DNA from: Akkermansia muciniphila | GTDB lineage: Bacteria > Verrucomicrobiota > Verrucomicrobiia > Verrucomicrobiales > V1-33 | Direction of reading: 5' to 3' | DNA: 64,000 nt | Assembly (NCBI GenBank): GCA_945861415.1 | Contig: CAMAUV010000018.1 | Location: 1 to 64,000, forward strand | Part shown: positions 24,862 to 35,792 of the stretch, one piece after another | Layout of the letters: the number at the start of each line of letters is the position of its first letter | Numbering within the stretch: the stretch's first letter is position 1 | Notes under the pieces: model-generated | Seen by the model: the letters and a program-made list of their open reading frames with translations, nothing else | Databases searched by the model: none | Told to the model about the DNA's origin: nothing | Translations under genes and position numbers: made by a program

Positions 24862-27800
24862 TCAGGGCGGCGACGCCGGACTGCGCCACGGCTGATTCGA
24901 CTGGTAGAGCTTGAGGCGGCTCTTTATGCCTTCGCCGGCGGGGCCGCTGTTAGCGGGCAGGAGAGAGATGGCTTTCTGTGCAGCGGCGACGGCCTCGGGA
25001 TACTGCCCCTTATTGGCGAGGGCGAGGGCGAGGCTGTCGAGGAAGTCGGGGTTTTTCTCTTTGGTGGCCGAGCAGAGGCGCTGGGTCAGCATCAGGGCCT
25101 CATCCGGTGAGCGGATGGCGTCATCGGGATGGCCGGCGAGGAGACGTGCCAGCGCGTTGGCGGCCTCGAGCGTGCGGGGCGAGTCGCTCAGGGTCTGCTT
25201 GTATTGCTGGATGGCGGCACGGGGATCGTTAAGGCTGACAAGGACGCCAGCGAGACGGTAACGGGCGGGCGCATCCTTCGGATTGGCAGCGAGGAATTCA
25301 TCGTAAATGGCGCGTGCTTTGGCAAACTGCCTCGAGCGCTCATATAGATCGGCGAGGTCGGCTTTCAGGCTGAGGTCGGTGGAATTGATTTTGACGGCGG
25401 CGAGCATCTCGGCGGCAGCTTCTTCGGCTCGTCCTGCGCCGAAGAGTTCTTGCGCGAGCGCTTTGCGGATGCGGAGGTCGACAGGAATCAAATCGCGTGC
25501 GGCGGTGAGGGAGGCGATGGCGCGGTTCTTGTGCTTACTGCTGGCCGGCTGGAGCAGTCCGGCCATGTAATAAATATCGCCAAGCTGGTCCTTACGCCCG
25601 GGTTGTTCTTGCTGCGGAGTCAGGACGGCGATGCATCGGTCGAGGTATTCGATGGCGGCGTCAGCCTCGTCGTGATCAAGCATGAGGCTGGCAACGCGCT
25701 GCGGGTCGGCGCGACCGGCTTTTTCATCCACCCAGCGGCCCGGGAACGGAATGGCGGCAGCACGGCGCTGGCTGGGATCGGCATCGGAGAGCTTCAGGTC
25801 CGCCAGCAGTTGCGCGGAAGTGACGCTGCCTTTGTAGATCGCGATGAGCTCGCCCTTGCCGTCAGCAAGGAAGGTTGCGGGCAGCGGGAGAGGCTTCCAG
25901 CGGTCGAGCACAGAGCGCTGGAGGTGGTCGAGGGCGTGGAGGCCCTGTTCGTGGAGGCGGGCGCCGGCGAGGCTAAAGCTGAACTTCTTTCCGAGGGCGG
26001 CAACCTTGGTAGGATCGGATGTGGTATTCTCGCCGAGGGAGTCGGTGTTGAAGGCGACAATATCTACTCCGGCGGCGGTGAATGCGTCCTCATGCGCGGC
26101 CCACTCGGTGAGTTCGGCGATGCAAGGGGCGCACCAACTGGCCCAGATGTTGATGACAGTGGGCCGTCCGGATTTCGGCTCCCACGGCTGCGTAGTGCCG
26201 TCGGCGGTAATGGTGGTTAGTTGCGGGAGCGGGAGTCCTGGGGGGACGACGATGCGGGCGGACTCGTCGAGCGCCGCGGGTTGGGACTCGGAAGGGGTAA
26301 GAGGCTGGCGTCCGGCGGGCGGAGTGAAGACTTCCGCGCCCTTGCCGGCGAGGATGCGGTAAAATTTTCCTGCCTCTAGGCCCGTGATTTCCTGGGGTTT
26401 GCCGCCTGGCCAGCGGATGACCAGCTTTTCAATGCCGGTGGCATCGCCGAGACCGAAGTGGAGCCAATTGCTGGACTGCGAGAGGAACCCTTCGCCACCG
26501 CGAAGCGTGCGGATGCGCACCGGGTGCTTGCTGCCGCGGAGGTGGAGTTCGAGACGGGCGCCGATAGCGTCGCGGTTGGCTAAGATACCATCACCGCGGA
26601 GTTTAAAAGCGACGAAGGGACGGGGCTGAGCGTTGTTTTTCAGAAAACGAACGCGCGGTGCGGTGCGGGCGGTGAGCCAGACATCGAGGTCGCCGTCGAA
26701 GTCCCAGTCTACAGTGGCCAAACCGCGACCATCGTCCGGGAAGTCGAAGCCGGTGACGTTGGAAACGGTGGCGAAGGATGGCGAGTCGCCGCCGCAGTTG
26801 AGGAAGGCGCAGTCGCGTTCATTGCCACTGAAGGAGCGGTCTTCGTGGAGCAGGCGGTTGAGGGCGCGCCAGCCCTGCTTGTAGCGCAGTGTGGCCTGTC
26901 CGGAGAAGTCATTGACCGGTGATTGCGACACGACCTGCCGCCAATAGACACTTCATAAGTCCCCGCTGTCCGCGGTGGTGATGAAGCCATTGGTAACGAG
27001 AACATCGTCGAACCCGTCGTTGTTGAAGTCCACGAACTTGGATCCCCACGCCCAGCGTCCCAGAGTGACTCCCGCCTTGATACTGACGTCTTGAAAGGGC
27101 TTGCCGGGCACCGCAAGGAAGAGGCTGTTGCCCTGGGCGATGTGCTGGAACTCGGCACGGACGGATTCCGGCAGATCCTTTTTAAACTGCTGCTGATAAG
27201 TAATGCGGTTGCCGGCGCTGGAAAACATGTTGCTCGTGTAGAGGTCCATGTGACCATCGTGGTTGAAATCGGACCACGTCACCGCCATGCCGGAGGACGT
27301 GTCCTCTACGCGGAATTCCGCGGCGGCATCGGAGAACTTCCCGCCGTTATTGCGGTAGAGACAGTTCCGTCCGTAGTCATTGGCCACGTAGAGGTCCTGA
27401 TCGCCGTCATTGTCAAAGTCCTCCCATGCGGCGGCGAAGGTGAAGCGGGTGTTGTTCTGCGAGATGCCCGAGACTCTCGTCACGTCCTCGAAATTAAAAT
27501 TGCCCGCGTTGCGCCAGAGCATGCTCTCGCCGCCGTTGTTGGCATCGTGAAACGGCATCGGTTCCCCCATGGCCCCGCTGCGCATGGAGGCGGCAGCTGG
27601 ATTGTAGCCGCTGATGTAAAAGTCCACGAGTCCGTCGTTGTCGTAGTCGGCGGCGGCCATGGAAAACGACTGGGCCTTGGTGCTGGAGCCAAACTCAAGG
27701 GTGAACCTGCCCTTGCCATCGTTGGACATGATGAGCACGCGGAAATCTTGGGCGACGATCAGGTCGCGATCGCCATCGTTGTCTAGGTCCACCATGAGGG

Positions 27801-28875
27801 CCGAAGCGCAGTAGTCGAGCCATCCGGTTGCGCTCTCGGCGGTGACGTCGCGCAGGGTGCCGTCGGGGTTCTGGATGAACATGCGGTTCGGCAGCCCCCC
27901 CTGCTGGCAGATGTAGAGGTCGTCGAGTTCGTCGTCGTTGATGTCGCCGATGGCGAGGCCGTGGTTGGCGACGGCGTCCAGCCCGAGGTCGCGGGGGAGG
28001 CGGTCGCGCCAGTGATCGGTGGGAACGAGGAGTTGCTCCTGAAAGGATTTGTTCCCGGCCATGACGGCGGTGGTCGCGTCCATGAACAATTTGCCGCCCT
28101 CTTTCCCCTGGACGATTTCCTCGAATGCCAGGACGCGCACGGCGGTGAGCAGCGGAGGCTGCCCCTCCGCGGTGAGCCAGTCACAGCTCCATGTGCCGTT
28201 GAACTGCCGGCGGGAGTCCGGGGCGTTGGCCGCGATGTCCACGATGATGGATGTGGTCACTGACGACGGGCTGGTGCGCTCCACACGATAGATTTTCAGG
28301 TGGGGCTCCATTACCGGCGCGGCGGTCCTGATGGTGTTGAGGTTGGCAGCAAAGGCATCGAGCCCGGCCGCAGTGTCCGTGCCGGCTGGAGCGCGAAGAA
28401 CCTGGAGCCGGCCGTCGTCGAACACATTCTCTGTCTTCGCGGGCCGAACGGGAACGGAGGTGACCGTCTTCGCGGCGATGCCGGCCAAGCTCTCGCCAGT
28501 AATCGGCCCGGAGGCGCTGAGCAGGTCCTCCAGATGGTGCAACTGCACCATCGCCGCACTGCTGAAGGCCTCAGATTCCCAGCCGTCCTTGAGCGGGTCC
28601 ATGCGGTCGTAGGCGTCCTTGAGCGGGGCGATGAACTTCTTCTCCTGTCCCGGCGCAACTGCGGTCTCCTGAGGGCCGGCCGGAGTGGATGGCACCGGGA
28701 CGACTTCCGTTGCGGGTGCTTGGGTAATCGCCGCAGGTGGCGCGGCGGGAGCGGGTGGAGGATTCGCTCCGGCGCCACCTTCCTCCTTCCTCCCGCAAGA
28801 GACCAGCGCCACGGCGGCTGAGAGCCTCACCAAGAGTGCTGCCGTTCGGAAAAGGCCTGTTCTCAAAAACTGCAT
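24862..28875 (-). pseudogene. CRTAC1-UnbV-thioredoxin-TPR lipoprotein gene split by an in-frame TGA
   Basis: One frame of about 1337 codons interrupted by TGA at 26953-26955. I start at 28875 (MQFLRTGLFRTAALL..., lipobox ALVSC). The earlier ATG at 28923 lies inside a terminator. Part one (640 aa): lipoprotein signal, Pro-rich linker, helical region, FG-GAP loops (DINDDELDDLY, DLDNDGDRDLI) ending NGFITTADSGDL. After the stop the same frame continues SVYWRQVVSQSP, as expected for the family. Then come an UnbV domain (GEGFLSQSSNWLHFGLG), a TlpA-like thioredoxin domain (WASWCAPC) and TPR repeats. A GTG at 26931 could restart translation, but without a signal peptide. Readthrough and recent decay are both possible. 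Confidence 0.85.
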
Positions 28876-28883
28876 CAAATTGT

Positions 28884-28913
28884 CAAAAAAACGGGCTGCG
28901 TCGCCGTGGCCCG
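28884..28913 (-). terminator. Rho-independent terminator just upstream of the CRTAC1 gene
   Basis: On the minus strand CGGGC pairs with GCCCG around an inner CG-GCGA-CG hairpin with a small internal loop, followed by seven T. The U-tract ends about 9 bases before the ATG at 28875. It presumably belonged to the PEP-CTERM gene whose tail remains at 28945. Confidence 0.75.
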
Positions 28914-28944
28914 CTCGAAGCAAGAACGATTACAGACGTAATCT

Positions 28945-29004
28945 TTATCGGCGGCGGCGCAGGAGCGCAACCAGACCGAGGAGACCAAGCGCGCCTGCGT
29001 GAGG
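28945..29004 (-). pseudogene. PEP-CTERM protein tail remnant
   Basis: Only the last 19 codons remain, reading AGALGLLGLVALLRRRR before TAA. This is the hydrophobic helix and arginine cluster of a PEP-CTERM sorting signal. An in-frame TAA lies immediately upstream at 29005-29007, and no PEP motif or body is found. The rest of the gene has been lost. Confidence 0.7.
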
Positions 29005-29246
29005 TTACGTAAATGCAAGAAACTTTTAATCAAAAAATCATTTTTTTCGATGGCGTGAGTCCGTGGAGGTGACGATGATAAGCTCCGGTCCCTTCCAGAG
29101 GAGCTTCGAAACAGAGGCGTTTATTTAATGTTTGTTTAATTCCCATTCTGCTAGTGGCTAGAGTTTTCCCTCTAAAATTAACCTTGATTATTTACAACGC
29201 AAATCAAATTCGGCACTCTTGAACCATCGCACCCCCCAAATAAATC
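29005..29246. other. AT-rich intergenic region
   Basis: About 240 bases, markedly more AT-rich than its surroundings (with the PEP-CTERM remnant, 28924-29246 is about 320 bases without an intact gene). It probably carries promoters for the CotH gene, but no confident -35/-10 pair is visible. Confidence 0.4.
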
Positions 29247-32200
29247 ATGACAAAGGCAAAAACAACCCGGGTGGCCAGGCTCCTGGCCCTCTTCGCATTG
29301 AGTCTGACTGCCACGGCCGAGCAGGTCGTCATCAGCGAGATTCATTACCATCCCAAGCCGGGCAAACCGGAGTTTATCGAGGTGCACAATCTCACGGCGA
29401 CGGTCTTCGACATCGCGGAGTGGAAATTCTCCAACGGAGTGGACTTCGCGTTTCCGCAGTTCGACGGCACGAGCCCGGCGAGAAGGGCGCGCACGTTTCT
29501 CGGGAAAAATGAGCGCATTCTCATCACCAATGTAACCGAGGCGCAGCTGCGCACGGCCTACCCTTCTATCCCAGCGGCAGTGAAAGTCTATGGCCCATGG
29601 ACGGCGGGACAACTACTAAGCAACGGCGGCGAAACGATCCGGCTGGATGACCGGAACGGGGTGCGGATAAGTGAAGTATCCTACGGCGACGACGGCCGGA
29701 AGTGGCCGGTCTCCGCGGACGGCGCGGGGCACTCGCTGCATCTGGTGCGGCCGAACTACGGCATGAATAATTGGCGCAACTGGGCTCCGAGCGTCGTCCC
29801 GGAAGGCTCGCCGGGGGCTACGGAGCCGGCATCAGCAGTTCCTGCGGGCCGTATCGTGCTCAACGAAGTCCACTTCGCCCCGGATGGCACCATCGATTGG
29901 GTCGAACTACGGGCGACAACCGCCAGTGCGGTGACATTAACCGGGTTGAAACTCGCCACGGCCCTGAATCTGTCCGGCGGAGTGGAGCTGACGGGCACCA
30001 TCCCCGGCAACGGTATCGCCAGCTTCGCCGTCTCTTTCGCACCGGACGCCAATGGCGAGATTCCCGTGTTCCTCGCGACGGCAGGCGGGGCCGTGCTGTC
30101 GGCGCAGAGATTTGACCGCCGCGGCGATGTAACTGTGGAATCTTCCCAGGCAAGACCACAGCTAGGAGTTGCGGGAGATGAGTGGTTCACCGGCCCCGGC
30201 CACACCCGGAACGCAGTGAACGTCCCCCTAGAGGTCACCGACATAGTTATCAACGAAATTATGTTCGATGCGCCGTCGGATGCGCGGAACAGCGAATTCA
30301 TCGAGCTGTATAATAGGGGAGCGGCACCGGTGAATCTCACCGGCTGGAAGTTTGTGGATGGTATCAGCTATGATTTCCCGGTCGGCACGACGATCAACCC
30401 GGGAGCGCATATCGTCGTCGCGGCGGACCCGGCATTTATCGCAGCATCCTACCCCGGGCTTGTAGCGCTCGGTCCCTTCTCCGGGACGCTAAGCGACGGC
30501 GGTGAACTGCTCCGGCTCGAGGACGGAAGGCGGAACCTCGCCGACCAAGTGGATTACCTGGCCGGCGGCGACTGGCCGGAGCTCGCCGATGGCGATGGCA
30601 GCAGCATGGAGCTGAAGCATCCCTCCATGAACAACGACTTCCCGACGGCGTGGGCGGACAGCAACGAAACCAACAGCGCACCATTCCAGACCTTCACCTA
30701 CATCGCGCCTTTCACGCAGGTGAATTGGCAAGCGCTCAGCAGCAGCAACGAACTGCACATGCATCTCGTGGGCGACTCCCACGTCATTGTGAAAAACGTC
30801 TCACTGCGACTGAACGGCGCGGGAGCGAACATGGTGAGTAATCCGACCACGATGTCCTCCAATGCCCTCAGTTCCGGCGGATGGGTCTTCCAGGGCACGC
30901 ACGGCGCGAGCAACATCCAGCTTGGCGAGATCAACCTCATCGCCACCGGCCACGGCGATAACAAAGCGAACCGCGCAGAGGTGGACCTCAGCCCATCTCC
31001 CTCCTTCAATCAGAACTACACACTGACTTTCGACGCCCGCTGGGTGAGCGGCAAGTCGCGCCTAATCGTCCAGACTATGGACCACGGATTCGGCACGAGC
31101 TTCGCGCTGCCGGTGCCGAACGATCTCGGCACTCCCGGCGCGGCGAATTCCCGTCTCCTCGCCTCCCCTGCCCCCGCGGTGAGCGAGGTCTTCCATAGTC
31201 CCGCTGTTCCCACGCCGACGACACCGGTGAAGATCACCGCGCGCGTCGCCGCCGCCGGGACCACCCCAGTGGTGGAAGTCTTACACCGCCTAGACAACGG
31301 AGCAAACTACACCCTTCCCGCCAGCACATGGACGCGCACCACCATGGTGGACAACGGCACTGGGGCCGACTCCGTGGCAGGCGACGGTATTTACTCCGTG
31401 GCTCTCGCCCCACCGCTCTACCAGACCCAGGGGAACATCGTGATGTTCTACGTGGAAGCATCCGCTGGCGGTCTCTCCACCAAAATGCCGCAGTTCGGGG
31501 CGTTGCGTCCAGCTTTGTTCATGAAGGACAACCGCACCATGGCCACCACACTGCTGCGTGAGCGTATCGTCATGTCCACATGGGATCGCAACGCGCTAAC
31601 CGGCACCGGCAACACTGCGACCTATGGCTTCGACTATCCGCGCATGTCGAATCAGTTCTTCAACTGCACGGTCATCAACAACGAATCCGAAATCCGCTAC
31701 ACCGCCGGCATACGGAAGAGCGGCAGCCCCTTCACCCGCGACGGCGGCAGCGGCCTTGGTCACGGCAAGGTCCAGCTTCCCGGAGACCGGCTTTTCCGCC
31801 AGCGCAGCAAGACCGTCATCGATCCTTCTGGCGCGAGTGTCACGCCGCGTTACTACGACGACCGCATTGCCCGCTATTTCCTCTATCTCATGGGTCTGCC
31901 CAGCAGCGAAGCTGAATACGCCCACTACGCGATCAATACCGACGGCTTCGCGCTCAGGGAACTGCACGAACCCATCGCCACCGATATGCTCGACCGTATA
32001 TGGGACAACGGCAGCGAGGGCACCCTTCTGCGCATTGATGATGAATGGCACTTCCCCGACGACGCGTCCAATGACGGCGGACGTGACAGCCGGAACGCCG
32101 AATGGATTTACAAGAACAGCACCAATCCGATCCGCTACCAGAGCGAGTGGATCATGCGGTCACGGGAGAATGATCACGACTACAGCACCTTCATTGAGTT

Positions 32201-35200
32201 TGTCCGTAAAGTGGGGCCCAACACGCTGACGGAAGCAACCATCAATCGCATGGCCGACCGCGACATGCTCTGCCTCAGCGCCGCCGTGCGCGGCTACGAT
32301 GCCGACTGGGATACCATCACGGTGGACCGCGGTAAGAACGCCTACTTCTACCGTCCGCCGGACAACGGACGCTGGATGCTGCTCCACTGGGATGGCGACC
32401 GGGTCTTCGAGGACGCCAACCGCGGCTTTCTAGGTAACCTTGGCGGGATTCAAAACTATTTCAACAAGCCCTACATCCGGCGGACTCTGAACTACTACCT
32501 GACCGAGTTGATCAACCGCTATGCCAAAGGCTCCGCCCGCACTGAAGCATGGATGCAGGCCGAGATCGCCGCCGTGGCCGGCAGCGGAGTCGTGATGTCC
32601 GATGCCCACTATCGAAATTGGTTCAACAACCGCGAGACTCCTGCACGCAACTTTATCGGTGCCCCCTACACGACCGCCTTCGCCATCACCACCGTTTTGC
32701 CCACTACAACTGCCGCCGCCATCAACATCAGCGGGACGGCCCCCTCCTCCGTTTATAAAGTCCAAGTTCAAGGCCAACCGTGGGTGACAGAGACATGGTC
32801 CAGCACAACGATATGGACTCTCAATACCATCGCCCTGCGTAACGGAGCTAACACGGTCGTCGTCGAAGGCGTGAATCACGACGGCGTCATCATCTCTACG
32901 CAGAACTTCACCACGACCAAGACGGGCAATTCACCACCGCTCATGGCGCTGGAAACCAATCCCGCCTCCCAAAACGTCAGTCTTAGCGAGTCCTTCGTCC
33001 TCAACGCCACCACCAGCACCGACCCTGAAGGAGCGCCCCTGACCTTCACATGGTCTCCGGCTGCTGCGAACTCCGCGTTGAATGCCGCAGGCGGGCTCGC
33101 CACAGCCTCTTTTGCCACGCCCGGGCTATATAATTTCACCGTCATTGCCAGCGACAACGCAGGCGGCACCACACCCATCACCCGCCAGGCCGCAGTCTAT
33201 GGACCGGGCGGATTCAGTAACTTTGGAACGGACAGCCTTGAGTCGTTTTGGGAACTGCGGAACATCGTTGCAGTGAACAACCTACCCGGCAGACCCACCT
33301 ACTCACTGCAAAACCATCCGGGACGGCTCCACCTCCAGATTCCACCCGACCAGGCCTTCCCTCTCGGCACTCCCCAACTCCCCCTTCCGCCGGCCTCCAT
33401 CTATGTGGACTACGGCAGCGTCTGGGCCTTCAATGACGCGAACATCGAACTTGGCACCTCCTTCGCGCAACCCGCCTTCGACGACTCCCTCTGGCCCACC
33501 GGCCAAGGCCTGCTCGGAGTTGATTCCAATACCAACTTCATCCAGCCCATACGCACGAGTATGCGTCTCGACAGCGTCGGCAGTCTCCTCACCTACTACC
33601 TGCGCACTGAGTTTCAATTCGACCGGACTGCCGCCGGTTCGCGCATCCTTATTGAATGTTATGCCGACGACGGCGCCCGATTCTTCCTCAATGGGCAGGA
33701 AGTGGGCCGCGTCCGCCTGCCCGCCGCTCCAGCGGTCATAGACAAAAACACCCCCGCCAACACCAGCCGCAATCCCGAGGCTGCCGCTGGCGCACCCGCA
33801 CTCGATATAGGCGCGGTGAACACAGACGGCACGAACTACCTAGTAAACGGCACCAACGTCTTGGCAGTGGATCTGCACAACCAGTCACCCGGCTCCTCCG
33901 ATATCGTCTTCGGCGCAAAGATGACCATCGCATCCTACCCCCTCGGCACCGGCGGCGGACTCGCCTCCATCATCCACCCATGGATCAAACGCGACTTACC
34001 CGCCACCAATGACTGGGTGCTCCAGACCGACCTAGAGCTCCAGGGCATCCAGACCGGTAACTTCTACTCCGGCCTGCTTGTGGAAGTCCTTCGCGGCGGG
34101 GAGACCTTTCGCTACGGCATAGGCTACCGTAACGGCACCGAAGTTGCAGTCATGTCCGTCTCTCCTTCCGGCCTCACCGGCACCCTTGCCACCACCGCCT
34201 ACGATCGCACCGACAGCGTCGCCGTACGTATCCGGCGCGAGGGCGCCGCGCTGATCTTCGAGTGGCGCCCCGGCGCGACCTTTGTGGAACTAAACCGCTT
34301 CACCCTCCCTGCGGGCAGCACCGTCATTGAGGGCGGCCCTTTCGCCTCAACCGAATCGGCCGAGACCCTAGACGTCCTCTTCGACTACACGATGCTCGTG
34401 GACCCATCCTCCACCTCTTCCACAGCCGGCGAACTTGTGATTACTGAGGTCATGTATAAACCCAATGGAGGCGAAGCCTACGAGTATGTTGAACTTCACA
34501 ACGCCGGTGGCGCTCCCATCAACCTTGCCGGCTTCCGCTTCCCGCAGGGCCAGCCGTTCGATGAATTCGTCTTCCCGAACGTCACCATCACACCGGGAGC
34601 CTATATGCTTGTCGTTAGCGACCTCGCTGGATTTCGCTCCCGCTATGGCAACGCCCTCGACCCCCTCATCATCGGTGAATGGCTAGGCGGTAACCTCAGC
34701 AACTCTGGCGAAGTCATTACCATTCTCGACAACGTGGGTCTCGTGGTTCTCTCGTTCGAATATAGCGACGCTGCTTCTTGGCCGAGCAGTCCCGATAACG
34801 CAGGCAACTCCCTCGTCCTGAAAAATTCGGCCACCGGAAACACTAGTAACGGAGCCGACTACTCCGGCAGTGCCGCAGTGGGAGGCTCCCCTGGGACCTC
34901 AGAACAAAGTCCCTTCGCGGCATGGATGGCTGCCCGCGGCGAGACCGATCCACTCGCCACCATTGCTGGCTCTTCCGTCAACAACCTTCTCACCTACGCT
35001 TTCGGAGTGGACCTAGCCAGCAACAATCCCGCCGTCGTGCAGCTGCAATTCGGCACCACTCCGGGCCTAACTCCGCAGGAGACCATGGCCTTCCGCCGGC
35101 GCCTAGGAGATCCCTCTTTCAGATTTGAAGTCGAGTGGTCTCAAAACGCTACCGCCTGGACCTCTGCCACCGCAAGCCTTGTGCAACTCTCCAGAGCCCC

Positions 35201-35297
35201 CGTTGGCGACGGCACCGAACTCGTGACCTTCCGCATCGATCCGCCCCTGAGCGCCGAGCGCCGGGCCCTCCTTCGCGTGCGTGTCACATCACGGTGA
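29247..35297 (+). CDS. Giant secreted lamin-tail / CotH-kinase surface protein (2016 aa)
   Basis: The largest gene here. The signal ends near LTATAE (residue 25). Lamin-tail domains: about 27-160 (VVISEIHYHPKPGKPEFIEV), 205-300, 333-460 (IVINEIMFDAPSDARNSEF) and 1729-1870 (LVITEVMYKPNGGEAYEYVE). A CotH-like kinase domain spans about 770-1130, with NAYFYRPPDNGRWMLLHWDG followed by DRVFED in the position of the CotH active-site DxDR. Immunoglobulin-like and PKD/REJ-like modules follow (about 1130-1330, including ATTSTDPEGAPLTFTW), then a DGARFFLNGQEVG sandwich and a C-terminal module with NNLLTYAFGVD. It is a homologue of the 1468-residue protein at 5454 with extra lamin-tail copies. A cell-surface or secreted role is inferred. 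Confidence 0.85.
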   Translation: MTKAKTTRVARLLALFALSLTATAEQVVISEIHYHPKPGKPEFIEVHNLTATVFDIAEWKFSNGVDFAFPQFDGTSPARRARTFLGKNERILITNVTEAQLRTAYPSIPAAVKVYGPWTAGQLLSNGGETIRLDDRNGVRISEVSYGDDGRKWPVSADGAGHSLHLVRPNYGMNNWRNWAPSVVPEGSPGATEPASAVPAGRIVLNEVHFAPDGTIDWVELRATTASAVTLTGLKLATALNLSGGVELTGTIPGNGIASFAVSFAPDANGEIPVFLATAGGAVLSAQRFDRRGDVTVESSQARPQLGVAGDEWFTGPGHTRNAVNVPLEVTDIVINEIMFDAPSDARNSEFIELYNRGAAPVNLTGWKFVDGISYDFPVGTTINPGAHIVVAADPAFIAASYPGLVALGPFSGTLSDGGELLRLEDGRRNLADQVDYLAGGDWPELADGDGSSMELKHPSMNNDFPTAWADSNETNSAPFQTFTYIAPFTQVNWQALSSSNELHMHLVGDSHVIVKNVSLRLNGAGANMVSNPTTMSSNALSSGGWVFQGTHGASNIQLGEINLIATGHGDNKANRAEVDLSPSPSFNQNYTLTFDARWVSGKSRLIVQTMDHGFGTSFALPVPNDLGTPGAANSRLLASPAPAVSEVFHSPAVPTPTTPVKITARVAAAGTTPVVEVLHRLDNGANYTLPASTWTRTTMVDNGTGADSVAGDGIYSVALAPPLYQTQGNIVMFYVEASAGGLSTKMPQFGALRPALFMKDNRTMATTLLRERIVMSTWDRNALTGTGNTATYGFDYPRMSNQFFNCTVINNESEIRYTAGIRKSGSPFTRDGGSGLGHGKVQLPGDRLFRQRSKTVIDPSGASVTPRYYDDRIARYFLYLMGLPSSEAEYAHYAINTDGFALRELHEPIATDMLDRIWDNGSEGTLLRIDDEWHFPDDASNDGGRDSRNAEWIYKNSTNPIRYQSEWIMRSRENDHDYSTFIEFVRKVGPNTLTEATINRMADRDMLCLSAAVRGYDADWDTITVDRGKNAYFYRPPDNGRWMLLHWDGDRVFEDANRGFLGNLGGIQNYFNKPYIRRTLNYYLTELINRYAKGSARTEAWMQAEIAAVAGSGVVMSDAHYRNWFNNRETPARNFIGAPYTTAFAITTVLPTTTAAAINISGTAPSSVYKVQVQGQPWVTETWSSTTIWTLNTIALRNGANTVVVEGVNHDGVIISTQNFTTTKTGNSPPLMALETNPASQNVSLSESFVLNATTSTDPEGAPLTFTWSPAAANSALNAAGGLATASFATPGLYNFTVIASDNAGGTTPITRQAAVYGPGGFSNFGTDSLESFWELRNIVAVNNLPGRPTYSLQNHPGRLHLQIPPDQAFPLGTPQLPLPPASIYVDYGSVWAFNDANIELGTSFAQPAFDDSLWPTGQGLLGVDSNTNFIQPIRTSMRLDSVGSLLTYYLRTEFQFDRTAAGSRILIECYADDGARFFLNGQEVGRVRLPAAPAVIDKNTPANTSRNPEAAAGAPALDIGAVNTDGTNYLVNGTNVLAVDLHNQSPGSSDIVFGAKMTIASYPLGTGGGLASIIHPWIKRDLPATNDWVLQTDLELQGIQTGNFYSGLLVEVLRGGETFRYGIGYRNGTEVAVMSVSPSGLTGTLATTAYDRTDSVAVRIRREGAALIFEWRPGATFVELNRFTLPAGSTVIEGGPFASTESAETLDVLFDYTMLVDPSSTSSTAGELVITEVMYKPNGGEAYEYVELHNAGGAPINLAGFRFPQGQPFDEFVFPNVTITPGAYMLVVSDLAGFRSRYGNALDPLIIGEWLGGNLSNSGEVITILDNVGLVVLSFEYSDAASWPSSPDNAGNSLVLKNSATGNTSNGADYSGSAAVGGSPGTSEQSPFAAWMAARGETDPLATIAGSSVNNLLTYAFGVDLASNNPAVVQLQFGTTPGLTPQETMAFRRRLGDPSFRFEVEWSQNATAWTSATASLVQLSRAPVGDGTELVTFRIDPPLSAERRALLRVRVTSR

Positions 35298-35792
35298 CCT
35301 CCAGCCACGGTCGCATGTAAATAGTCAGTGATGCGCCTAGCATCTCAGGCAGCCTTTGAAGAGACGGGCTTTGGCCCCGACGGGGAACGGAGTCCTAAGA
35401 AACCGTCCAAAGATCATCAAGCGCTGAAGGGACGGGATACCGATGCCCCACCGGTAAACTGCCCCGCGCTGAGCGACGTCTTGTGTAAAGGTTGGGCCTT
35501 TGGTCTATAGGCTTCAGTCGATAAATAGCCCGATGCGGGGAAGCTGCCCCTTACCAAAAGAAGTGGGCGACTCGTGCGGATGAGCGTGATCGGCTAAAGG
35601 TCATACCCCAACCGGAACGCCCTCAAGTTACCATTTCTAAAAAGCTGCCTTGCTGCTATCAAAGGTTCATCGCGCCGGTCGTGGCGCAGAAAACCAGAGA
35701 ACCAGCATCCCTATGAGCCTCCTGTCTGATTCCTTAGGCACCAGATCACGGGTTCACCGAACGCCGCCGGGATTATCGAATTTTACTTTACG
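35298..35792. other. Intergenic region between convergent genes
   Basis: About 495 bases. Short open frames exist but none looks like a protein family, and I see no RNA gene, strong terminator or long repeat. Confidence 0.4.

Noticed and set aside
26953-26955. TGA as selenocysteine codon
   Set aside because: The residue at this place is not catalytic in the family and I see no convincing downstream selenocysteine insertion hairpin; decay or simple readthrough is simpler.
28876-28923. Upstream ATG of the split CRTAC1-thioredoxin gene
   Set aside because: The extra 16 codons run through a terminator stem and U-tract; the ATG at 28875 gives a standard lipoprotein signal.
35328-35510. 60-codon open frame downstream of the giant CotH gene
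   Set aside because: Composition is not protein-like, there is no ribosome-binding site and no similarity that I recognise.
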